Below are positions 56,715 to 64,000 of a stretch of DNA of 64,000 bases, piece after piece. The first letter of the stretch is position 1; every line of letters starts with the position of its first letter. Source of the stretch: Rhizobium sp. G21 (lineage in GTDB: Bacteria > Pseudomonadota > Alphaproteobacteria > Rhizobiales > Rhizobiaceae); assembly GCF_014158035.1 (NCBI RefSeq), contig NZ_JACFXW010000001.1, positions 310,001-374,000 of the forward strand. Direction: 5' to 3'. The position numbers were made by a program, and so were the translations under genes. The notes beneath the pieces are model-generated. The model was not told the DNA's origin. It worked only from the letters and a program-made list of their open reading frames with translations, and ran no database searches.

Positions 56715-58188
56715 CCGGGAATGTTGTCAAGTTAGTCGCCGAAGGAATCGAGTATCCCGCCGACCGCGTACAGAACTTCATCACGTTAGCGCGGGCGATC
56801 GACGTGTTGATTCCTCATGGCGCTTGGGCGATGGACCTGTGGCAGGTTGGCGCGTCATTTGTCACAAAGGGACAAAATAGGGACAGCCGCATTCTATCGT
56901 TTTACAACCGCGATACGACCCTCACCAACAGGCAGGATGTCGTGGGTGGCGCGCCCTTGGCGACTGGTATCAAGGAGTTTGCAAAGGCTTACATCCGATA
57001 CTTGCACTCGTCATCACCTGTCGCGTTCGAAAACACCATGAAGCGACTGGGTGCATTGCAGTTCATAGAGGCTGCCTTCAGGTCGATACGAACGGAACCA
57101 GTCATCGAAAATCTGAACGTCACCGTCCTCAACACCGCCGTCGCGTTGGCGAAGGACGGCGTCGGAGCCGGACGTCACTACCAGTTCGCGCTTTACATCC
57201 AGCAGGTCCATCGATTCTGCATGGACCGAAAATTCCTAAACGCCCCGTTCCAGTGGAAACACGGAGTAACGAAGCCGAAGGAAAAAACCGAGTCTCTGGG
57301 ACGTGAAGCGAAGGAATGGCGTGAGAAAAAGCTGCCGAGCCCAGCTGCCTACGGGGCGCTGGCACATATTTACCGGCATTCGAAGACATTCGTTGATCGT
57401 CTCTATTCTGCAATCAGTGCGATTTTCGTCGCTATCCCGATCAGGGTCCATGAGGTGCTGCAGCTTCGCGTCGATTGTGAGGTCTTTGAGAAGATCAAGA
57501 ACCCTGAGGTCGGCGAGATGGTGGACGTTTACGGCATCCGAACCTCTCCGGGGAAAGGCAATCCCCCTCAGGTAAAGTGGGTTCCGACGCAGATGGTATC
57601 GGTAGTTCAGGAGGCGATAGCCCGCATCAGGAAATGTGCTCGGAAGCACGGGCCGTGGCAAAATGGTATGAAAGCAACCCGACGAGACTGTGCCTCCCGG
57701 GTGACCTTGAAAGGCTCCGTGCTCTCGATTGGCTAGGCCTTCCCGAATTACAGGAGCTGACGGGCATAACTTCTAGGAATGGAGTCAACAAGTTCCTGCG
57801 AAATTGGGACCTAAATACCCCCGTGGGATCGGAAAAACGCCAGTGCCGCGTTCGTTTCGAGTTGTTGGAAGAGCGCTTGATCGCAGAACTCCCGAAGGAC
57901 TTTCCTTACTTCAACAAGGTCGAAGATCAACGCTATTCAGAGACGCTGATCCTTCTAATGCTGAATCAGGCGCATCTTCAGAGAACTACCAATCGCACCT
58001 TGGTTGAGAAGGTGACGGTCCAGTCTTACGACCACTGGCTTTCAGGCCACGATGGGGGAGGAAGCCGAGCGTGTTCGACCGCTGGGACTTCAAGGAGAAC
58101 GACGGCAGTCCGATTCAGATCAGCAGCCATGCCTTCCGTCATTGGCTGAACACGGTCGCCCATCTGAAAGGAATGAGCGATCTGGAAG
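56711..58188 (+). pseudogene. tyrosine recombinase 3 of the trio, truncated at the C-terminus
   Basis: ATG 56711 overlaps the stop of recombinase 2. The protein runs through two single-base breaks (A3 at about 57632-57634 and G5 at 58054-58058) and can be followed for about 490 residues. The first catalytic arginine is in IPIRVHEVLQLRVD and HxxR is in SSHAFRHWLNTVAHLKGMSDL. Right after SDL the similarity stops: the expected W/H and tyrosine parts are missing, and the sequence becomes the antisense of an ATPase gene. The frame closes at 58268. Unlike the frameshifts, this truncation is a real rearrangement, so this recombinase should be inactive. Confidence 0.78.
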
Positions 58189-58826
58189 GTCATCGCGAGA
58201 TGCTTCTCGACCCTTTCCGTGGCTTCCCAGAAGACGTGGCTTGCCGACAGGATGCCAGACTGATCTAGGACGTCGAGTGCCTCCCACAAGACGACCGTCC
58301 CCGTCGAATAATGGCTGTCGGCCAAAAGCAGCTGCTCGCTGCCGGGGCGCGGGTCAGAGAGAGCCTCCCAACGATCCGTCGCAAGCATGTGGTCAATGTC
58401 CCATCGCAACGTTGCGCGGGACCCGTCATCAAGCCTTGAACGGACTGTGAAGCTTCGGCACTGAGACCAGCTTGCCATCTTTAGTCCCAGACCAAAACGT
58501 CCGAGATCGGACAGTTGGCGAGGGTCCTGAGGGTTTCGGCCGAGACGCATGGCCTCCAGTAACCTGTCTTCCGACATGCCGTCGCCGTTGTCCGAGACTG
58601 ATATGAACGACTGCTTCCCACTCCAGTTGAAGCCGATATCGATCCGACTGGCGTTCGCCGAAATGCTGTTATCCACTATGTCGGCCAGCGCAGTTTGCAG
58701 CGTGTAACCGACATTTCTGAGGGACAGAAGCATCGCACTGGGGGAAGGTGTTAGATCATGTGTTTCATTGCTTCCCAAGACCGACTTCCGTCCGGTAGAT
58801 TTGAAAACGGTTGACACAGGAATCAT
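58026..58826 (-). pseudogene. MORC/MutL-like GHKL ATPase, 3' truncated
   Basis: From ATG 58826 (58859 also possible) the frame encodes the N-terminal GHKL ATP-binding domain. The N-box is TALADIVDNSISANA, the G1 box VSDNGDGMSEDRL and the G2 box LSDLGRFGLGLKMAS. The set resembles MutL/MORC-type ATPases found with restriction-modification genes. Real similarity ends near EKHLAMTF at about 58187; the frame then continues to 58026 only as antisense of recombinase 3. The C-terminal half of a normal protein is therefore missing. It is divergent from the methyltransferase gene across an 80-bp spacer, which suggests they once formed one system. Confidence 0.75.
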
Positions 58827-58906
58827 GCGCCGCGACTCTACAACTTTAGTGCGCCACATGATTCTCGTTTGTATCGTAGTAGTGGCATATTGGGATTGGA
58901 AGCGGA

Positions 58907-59982
58907 ATGATCGGAATCGACTTGTTTTCAGGAGCCGGCGGCATGTCGCTAGGCGCTGAAATGGCAGGCCTTAAAACAAAGCTCGCCGTCGATTTCGACG
59001 CTTCCGCCTTCGCCACCTATGCACACAACCATCCGGACACGTTCGTGCTCCAAGCCGACGTTCAGAACCTGCTGGACATTTCGGTGCCGTTCGCCAGCAA
59101 GGATATCGTGGTATACGGAGGGCCGCCCTGTCAGGGGTTCTCGACTTCGAACCAGCGAACCCGGAGCGCGGAGAACGATAAAAACTGGCTCTACCGGTCC
59201 TTTATCAACTTCGTCAAAAAGATTCGTCCAGGCTGGGTAATTTTCGAGAACGTTCGCGGTATCCTGGAAACCGAAGGTGGAATGTTCGCCGAGCAGGTCG
59301 AAGCTGACATCCGGGCGTTAGGGTACGACACGAAGAAAGGACTTCTGAACGCTGCGGACTTCGGCGTTCCGCAAGTCCGCTCCCGATTTTTCCTGATCGC
59401 ACGACTTGGCGCTCACGCTCCCGAATTGCCCACACCACGAGGCGCGCCTTTCGTCACGGTCGATGAGGCTTTTGCCGATCTGCCGGAGCTGACAAACGGC
59501 GCTAGTGTTTCAAGGCTGCCTTACAAGAGCGCGGCTACTTCCGCCTATGCGCGTCTGATGAGAGGAAGCGCGTCGGAAAGCGAGAACAACCTTGTATCAC
59601 GCAATTCCGACTACGTTATCTCTCGTTATCCTTACATACCGCAAGGTGGCAACTGGGCTGACATTCCCGAAGAGCTCATGACGAATTACCAAGACCGATC
59701 CAGATGCCATACAGGCATCTATCGTCGCCTACGACCGGATGCGCCTTCTTCGTGATCGGTAACTTCAGGAAGAACATGCTGATTCATCCCCACGAGCATC
59801 GTGGGTTGTCGGTACGCGAAGCCGCACGGCTTCAGTCATTTCCGGATAGCTTCGTCTTCAAGGGGTCGATAGGTCTCCAGCAACAGCAAGTAGGGAACGC
59901 TGTTCCACCACTATTGGCAAAAACAATATTCGAAACAGTCATCGAGGCTCATCGTGGATACACCCACGTCATCGCTGCCTGA
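58907..59982 (+). CDS. DNA (cytosine-5-)-methyltransferase, frameshifted near the C-terminus
   Basis: The restored enzyme (about 358 aa) has all main C5-methyltransferase motifs. Motif I is [20 protein letters not shown] is [12 protein letters not shown] with the catalytic cysteine, VI is [13 protein letters not shown] is [13 protein letters not shown] is near [18 protein letters not shown] and X is [10 protein letters not shown]. The target recognition region between VIII and IX is about 130 residues. The frame breaks near 59745-59752 (one T missing in CCTTCTTTCG), rejoining at [14 protein letters not shown] 58907 has ggaagcgga upstream. No restriction endonuclease or Vsr gene is adjacent. 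Confidence 0.88.
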
Positions 59983-60709
59983 GGGCCGATACGAGGAACG
60001 ATACCTGGCCTTCATCGATGTGCTCGGCTTCTCCGATATGATAAGAAAAACCAGGGAGCAGCCGAAGCTAATAGCCGTGGTGCACGAAGCACTTGTTGGG
60101 ATTACGACGACAGCTCTATCGTCCAGGTCCTCAATTCTCGGAATCCAGGCAACCAGCTTCTCTGATAACGTTGTTATCTCACTGCCGCTATCGGGGCCTG
60201 GGTTGTTTCACCTATTTGGGCTCATGAATAACTTCAGCCAGGAACTTCTTGGACTTGGAATGCTATTCCGCGGGGCGATCGCGAAAGGGGCTGCGCTTCA
60301 CACCGAAGACGTGATCTTTGGCCCCGCCCTGGTTGAGGCGTACAATCTCGAAACAAAGGTGAGCCTGCACCCGCGAATCATGCTGAGTGATCCCGTTCTC
60401 GAAGACGCGAAGAGATATGCTGGGAAGTCCACCGATCAATTCAATCTTTTCAAGCGCCTCGTGCGAGAGGACCCTTTCGATGTGCCATATCTAAACTTCT
60501 TTACCGAGTGGGAGGAGGACGATGTTGCTTGGCAACCCGGGTCACTGGCAAAGCTCAACGTGCTCCGCGTCATCATCGAACGAGGCCTAACGGAGAACGC
60601 CAAGAACCCGAATGTCGCCGAGAAATATAGATGGATGGCAAGGCAGCTTGATCAGTTTGTAATGTCTAAGCGGTTAGGTGCGAAAGTGCCCAAAATCGAA
60701 GCGTACTAG
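59954..60709 (+). CDS. class III nucleotide-cyclase-fold protein
   Basis: This 251-residue protein starts at GTG 59954 inside the end of the methyltransferase gene, with gagg six bases before it. Its layout fits a class III cyclase core: [16 protein letters not shown] (first metal aspartate in FID), [12 protein letters not shown] (second aspartate in FSD), then [13 protein letters not shown] and [12 protein letters not shown], the position of the cyclase motif that holds the Asn/Arg pair. A C-terminal helical tail follows. Related stand-alone cyclases act in Pycsar anti-phage signalling, but no effector gene is adjacent and the product nucleotide is unknown. The overlap suggests function together with the methyltransferase. 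Confidence 0.6.
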   Translation: MDTPTSSLPEGRYEERYLAFIDVLGFSDMIRKTREQPKLIAVVHEALVGITTTALSSRSSILGIQATSFSDNVVISLPLSGPGLFHLFGLMNNFSQELLGLGMLFRGAIAKGAALHTEDVIFGPALVEAYNLETKVSLHPRIMLSDPVLEDAKRYAGKSTDQFNLFKRLVREDPFDVPYLNFFTEWEEDDVAWQPGSLAKLNVLRVIIERGLTENAKNPNVAEKYRWMARQLDQFVMSKRLGAKVPKIEAY

Positions 60710-60904
60710 GCCTGTTGAGCTTGACGACGCAGAAAGCTGACGCGCAATTAAAATTGCAATGTTAACGCGCTCTCAAGCATCCAACTGTCCGCGTCAAACA
60801 CTCTATGTCTCGTTGGCTCAGCTATTGCGAAAGCTGAATCTGAGCACTCAAACTGACCGCAGAAATTCCAAAATACACTTGTTTTTCAAAAGAAGGGGGA
60901 GCAC
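60710..60904. other. AT-rich spacer before the DUF262 gene
   Basis: This 195-bp spacer has no supported gene. It contains a perfect small palindrome, GCAATT-AA-AATTGC (60744-60757). An aaggggga ribosome site immediately precedes the TTG start at 60905. A promoter for the next gene is likely here. Confidence 0.5.
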
Positions 60905-62713
60905 TTGCAAAATAATCTTAACATTCGAGGCGAGCCTATCCAATCCGTCTACTCAGGCTTCCGCCGAGGTCAGTATGTCGTAAATAGAAGATATCAACGT
61001 AAGCTAGTTTGGAAGAAATCAGAAAAACAAAAGTTCATTGACTCGATAATAAACCAATATCCAGTGCCCCTCTTTCTAGGTGTAACGTTTCAGGACCTAA
61101 AGAAGGGGCAGTGCTTTGAAATTCTCGATGGCATGCAGCGATTAGAGGCCATTACGTCGTTCATTGAAGGCCGCTACAGTGTAAATGGAAAGTTTTTGAT
61201 CTCTCTGTAATATCTGAAACCAATGATTTATTAAAGAACGGCGTGCTTCGACAGAACGTGCCTATGCTAGATAGAGAAACTTGCTCAGCTATATTAAGCT
61301 ATCCTCTACCCATCTCTACAACGGTATACTCCAGCTCTTCCAACGTGGATGAAACGTTTCGCCGCATCAACACCGGGGAATTCGCCTATCCCGCCACGAA
61401 GTACGACAAGCAGGAGCCTTGGGAGAATTTGCCCAGTTGGTGAGAAGATGCGCAACCTATATCCGGGGAGACACCTCTCACTTAGATATCGTAGACCTGA
61501 AAAATATGCATGAGATATCTCTAACTCATGACGATCTTGACTACGGCATCAAGATACGAAAGACGTTCTGGAGCGCATTTCATATCCTTACGGAAGAGAA
61601 TATACTGGCGTCGCGGGACGAAGAACTGATCGCGCATACGCTTTTGTTTATTCTCTTTAAAGAGGATGCGCAGACCTCTTCGAAGTACCTAGACTCGGTG
61701 TATTCGCCAGGAGAAAAGCTGAATTCAGACGCCAGCGATGCAGTGCTGAAAATCGGCGTCGAAAATCTCTATCGGTGCTTCTGCCATACCTTTGACACTC
61801 TAAAGGCGATCCTGGAGGAAGGTAACACAAACCTCGCCCAGCATCTGTATTCAGGTGATGCGCAAAAGATTGGTCAGGCCTATCAAGTTATATTTTTAAC
61901 AATGTACCGGAAGCTCATTGTTGAAAATAAGCAGGTCACCAGCAATCGGAAAATAAATAACAAGCTCAAGGGTATCGCATCTGAGTGCATGCCAATTCTG
62001 TTCAAAGACGTGAAGTGGATGAATAGACATCGCATCCAGCTGATAGATGCTGTGTCAGGTGTTCTGTCTGACTTTTTTCCGAAAACAACTCCACCGATCC
62101 GGCGACTCAGTCATGGCTCGAGAGCTTTGAAAACATATTAAACCAGTCACGTACGGAGAATGTGTGCTACGACTTTAAGTGCGGCTTACAAGATCTGAGG
62201 TCAGACGTTAAGAAGCAACCTGATGATATTGAAAAAATACTTAAAACACCTTGTGCAATGCATAATTCTCATATTGGTTCTAGTTATGTGCTTCTAGGCG
62301 TTGCTGACAATCATGCATCGGCGTCACAGCATGAGAAGGTCTTCGGGGCTAGAGCCAGAGTATATGATGAGTTTCATATTGTGGGAGTTGGTGAAGAGGC
62401 AAAGAAGCTTCATCGTGATCTCGATGCTTATCAGCAATATATATTTCAGAAGATTGAGGCGGCGAAAATTGACGAGGCTGTGAAAAGAAACATTACCCGA
62501 AATGTGAAATTGATCCGCTACTACGAGAAGGACGTCGTTGTGTTTAAGATCGATCGGATGCCAAAACCGGCCATGTTTGACGGAAACGTATATGTCCGAA
62601 AATTTGCAAACGTTGACCCTAAGCCCGTTGATCAGGCAAGCCTGTTTGAATTTTTTGAGGAGTTCAAACATCAGGGGCAGCAGTATCCTTATGCTACGCT
62701 GCCATTGGCGTAA
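60905..62713 (+). CDS. DUF262 domain protein with C-terminal AlbA_2-like domain, frameshifted three times
   Basis: Four successive frames join into one protein of about 603 residues when single bases are added. The breaks are the T5 at 61193-61197 (joining NGKFFDLSVISET), the G4 at 61375-61378 (joining RRINTGGIRLSRHEVRQAGALGEFA), and a site near 62075-62095 (joining to DPATQSWLESFENILNQS). The N-terminal DUF262 domain (GmrS-like, ParB/sulfiredoxin fold) shows VVNRRYQRKLVWKKSEKQKFIDSI and EILDGMQRLEAI. The C-terminal part (NVCYDFKCGLQDLR, then VVVFKIDRMPKPAMFDGNVYVRK) resembles the schlafen AlbA_2 domain. The start is TTG 60905. The gene is markedly AT-rich. A defence role is inferred from neighbours, not shown. 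Confidence 0.72.
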
Positions 62714-62734
62714 CAGATTGCTAGGTTAACTTTC

Positions 62735-62749
62735 CCTTTTGTAAACTAA
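62735..62749 (+). repeat. candidate right direct repeat of the island
   Basis: This is the partner of the 15-mer at 53634-53648 (13 of 15 identical, core TTTTGTAAA). It lies 21 bp after the last island gene, before the sequence returns to backbone character. Confidence 0.3.
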
Positions 62750-62972
62750 TGGTCCGATACTGACGCGATTTGCGTCCGTTGTTTGCAAAAAGCGTCATCC
62801 CGGGTAAAGCATGAGCTATTAAGTTTCGGAAGTCGTTGCCTTTCTCTCTCTCAGTTTACGGTTGGCATTCTCTATTACCATTTTGAGGCGGACGACGGCG
62901 CGCTTCTCCCGTAGTCCGGCGGTGGCATGGTTCTTGCGTTTTTGATTGCGCAATAAATCATGGAGTTTACGG

Positions 62973-63878
62973 ATGAAACTATCTTTCGCTCTGGCGCTCG
63001 GCGCGGCGACGCTTCCCATGGTCGCGTCGGCGGCCGACCTGATCGACGCCACGCCGCGCATCGCCGTGATGTCGGCTTTCGAGCCGGAATGGCAGGTCCT
63101 TCTCAAGGATCTCGAGGGCGCCCAGGAGCATAAACTCATGGGACGCCGTTTCGTGACCGGAAAGCTCGGCGGCAAGGACGTCGTGCTTTTCCTGAGCGGC
63201 GTCAGCATGGTCAACGCCGCGATGACCACGCAACAGGCAATCGATCATTTTTCGATCAAGGCGATCGTATTTTCCGGCATCGCCGGCGGCGTCGATCCCG
63301 GCCTGTCGATCGGCGACGTCGTGGTCAGCGATCAGTGGGGCCAATATCTCGAAGCAATCTTCGCCCGCGAAACCGACGGCAAATTCGCCGTACCACCCTT
63401 TCTCGACACGCAGTTCCCGAATTACGGCATGATCTATCCCAACGAGACGGAAGTCCTGCGCGAGGGCATAGACAAGCCGGAGGATCGTTTCTGGTTTCCG
63501 GTCGACGGCAAGCTTCTCGAAACGGCCAAAGCCGTGGCGTCGAGCGTGACGCTGGAAAAATGCGCGGGCGAGGGCAAGTGCCTGGCCCATGAGCCGAAGA
63601 TCGTCGTCGGCGGCAATGGCGTGTCCGGTCAGGCCTTCGTCGACAACAAGGCGTTCCGCGAATTCACCTACGCCACCTTCAAGGCCAGGGTGCTGGATAT
63701 GGAAAGCGCCGCCACCGCCCATGTCGCCTATGTCAACAAGGTGCCGTTCATCGCGTTCCGCAGCCTGTCCGATCTCGCCGGCGGCGGGGAAGGGGCCAAT
63801 GAGATGGGCGTTTTCTTCGCCCTCGCCTCCGCCAATTCCGCCAAGGTGGTCGAAGCCTTCGTCGCAAAGCTTCCCTGA
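62973..63878 (+). CDS. secreted 5'-methylthioadenosine/S-adenosylhomocysteine nucleosidase-like protein
   Basis: This 301-residue protein belongs to the PNP/UDP phosphorylase superfamily. The core features are VMSAFEPEWQVLLKDL, IKAIVFSGIAGGVDPGLSIGDVVVSDQW, VLDMESAATAHVAY (ribose-binding Met-Glu) and FRSLSDLAGG (catalytic-type aspartate). Unlike the cytosolic enzymes it begins with a Sec signal peptide (MKLSFALALGAATLPMVASA). It would therefore work in the periplasm on nucleosides such as MTA or purine nucleosides. ATG 62973 has GGAG eight bases upstream; an in-frame start at 62946 is less likely. It ends 3 bp from the stop of the convergent MarC-type gene. Confidence 0.85.
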   Translation: MKLSFALALGAATLPMVASAADLIDATPRIAVMSAFEPEWQVLLKDLEGAQEHKLMGRRFVTGKLGGKDVVLFLSGVSMVNAAMTTQQAIDHFSIKAIVFSGIAGGVDPGLSIGDVVVSDQWGQYLEAIFARETDGKFAVPPFLDTQFPNYGMIYPNETEVLREGIDKPEDRFWFPVDGKLLETAKAVASSVTLEKCAGEGKCLAHEPKIVVGGNGVSGQAFVDNKAFREFTYATFKARVLDMESAATAHVAYVNKVPFIAFRSLSDLAGGGEGANEMGVFFALASANSAKVVEAFVAKLP

Positions 63879-63881
63879 CCG

Positions 63882-64000
63882 TCAGGGGCCGGCATAGACC
63901 GTCAGCGTCGCCCTCAGGCCGTCGATGACGAATTGCACGGCGAGCGCCGAAAGCAGCACGCCCAGGAGCCGGGTAAGGATCGCCCGGCCCGTCTGGCCGA
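63882..64000 (-). CDS. MarC family integral membrane protein (3' end only)
   Basis: Only the last 38 codons are in the window. On the minus strand they read GQTGRAILTRLLGVLLSALAVQFVIDGLR and then a short tail ending YAGP. The LGVLLxALAVQFVIDG pattern is the typical last helix of MarC/NAAT-type membrane proteins. Function within the family is unclear. The two convergent stop codons (this gene and the nucleosidase) sit within one 15-base palindrome (63873-63887). Confidence 0.75.
   Translation of the reverse strand, partial: GQTGRAILTRLLGVLLSALAVQFVIDGLRATLTVYAGP

Larger units (their letters stand above)
53620..62750. mobile_element. integrated genomic island with recombinase trio and decayed defence genes
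   Basis: From just after ssb to about 62.75 kb the gene content changes from housekeeping to three tyrosine recombinases, a truncated GHKL ATPase, a DNA cytosine methyltransferase, a cyclase-fold protein and a DUF262 protein. Base composition falls, most clearly in 60.7-62.7 kb. uvrA-ssb on one side and a MarC-type gene on the other are near neighbours in related genomes, so the insertion point is probably right after ssb. A pair of similar 15-mers at 53634-53648 and 62735-62749 may mark the ends. The exact borders are not proven. Confidence 0.75.

Noticed and set aside
58026..58186. The last 50 codons of the ATPase frame as a genuine C-terminal domain
   Set aside because: They are the exact antisense of recombinase 3, including its conserved HxxR segment.
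54000..58200. Firm naming of the trio as gamma-mobile-trio or RIT
   Set aside because: Gene number and coupling fit both, and I could not compare sequences. The host is an alphaproteobacterium and the third gene is broken, so I leave the type open.
62819..63000. A minus-strand open frame in the spacer before the nucleosidase gene
   Set aside because: The lysine/arginine-rich peptide has no start codon of its own in the spacer and its frame runs into antisense of the nucleosidase gene.

Overview
The window reads as chromosomal DNA of an alphaproteobacterium, most likely order Hyphomicrobiales (Rhizobiales). The evidence is the nuoD-to-nuoN operon with a NuoE carrying a C-terminal helix-hairpin-helix tail, the birA/RNase J/DUF1467/proS/lolCD order downstream of it, the glnB-glnA pair with a sigma-54-type promoter, a GAAC-N7-GAAC LexA box between uvrA and ssb, and an IalB-family protein. 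The backbone is GC-rich. I cannot name the family or genus from sequence alone.

Layout. 1-13.9 kb: respiratory complex I operon (nuoD partial, small secreted protein, nuoE, nuoF, free-standing HhH protein, nuoG-N). 13.9-16.7 kb: birA, RNase J, DUF1467 protein. 16.7-17.6 kb: gene-free stretch with a strong hairpin terminator. 17.6-20.9 kb: proS and lolCD. 20.9-30.4 kb: envelope and stress genes of mixed orientation (alpha/beta hydrolase, HlyU-like, DsbA-like and YejA-like pair, IalB-like, GST, LysR regulator, quinone-oxidoreductase-like enzyme). 30.45-39.1 kb: tRNA-Ser(TGA), rlpA, a D-Ala-D-Ala carboxypeptidase homologue, tmk, holB, TauE-like, metG, tatD, MBL hydrolase. 39-48 kb: purC, hspQ, a coiled-coil protein, TAXI binding protein, GNAT, glnA/glnB, NAD(P)HX repair enzyme, EamA transporter. 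48-53.6 kb: Na/Pi symporter, uvrA, ssb. 53.6-62.75 kb: a horizontally acquired island. 63-64 kb: backbone resumes with a secreted nucleosidase and a MarC-family gene.

The island is the most unusual part. It starts just after ssb with a 22-bp inverted repeat, then three tyrosine recombinase genes joined by 4-base stop/start overlaps. The third recombinase is cut off before its catalytic tyrosine. At the same point an oppositely oriented MORC/MutL-like GHKL ATPase is cut off in its 3' half, so a deletion seems to have fused the two genes tail to tail. Beyond it lie a divergent DNA cytosine-5 methyltransferase, an overlapping class III nucleotide-cyclase-fold protein, and an AT-rich gene encoding a DUF262 domain plus a C-terminal AlbA_2-like domain. 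This looks like a decayed defence (restriction-type) island.

A caution applies to the whole window. About 17 genes, housekeeping and accessory alike, are interrupted by single-base indels. Nearly all are deletions and many fall in homopolymers of 4-8 bases. Essential genes such as proS, tmk, uvrA and nuoG cannot all be broken, so I treat these as probable sequencing errors. I annotate the restored full-length genes and give the position of each break.
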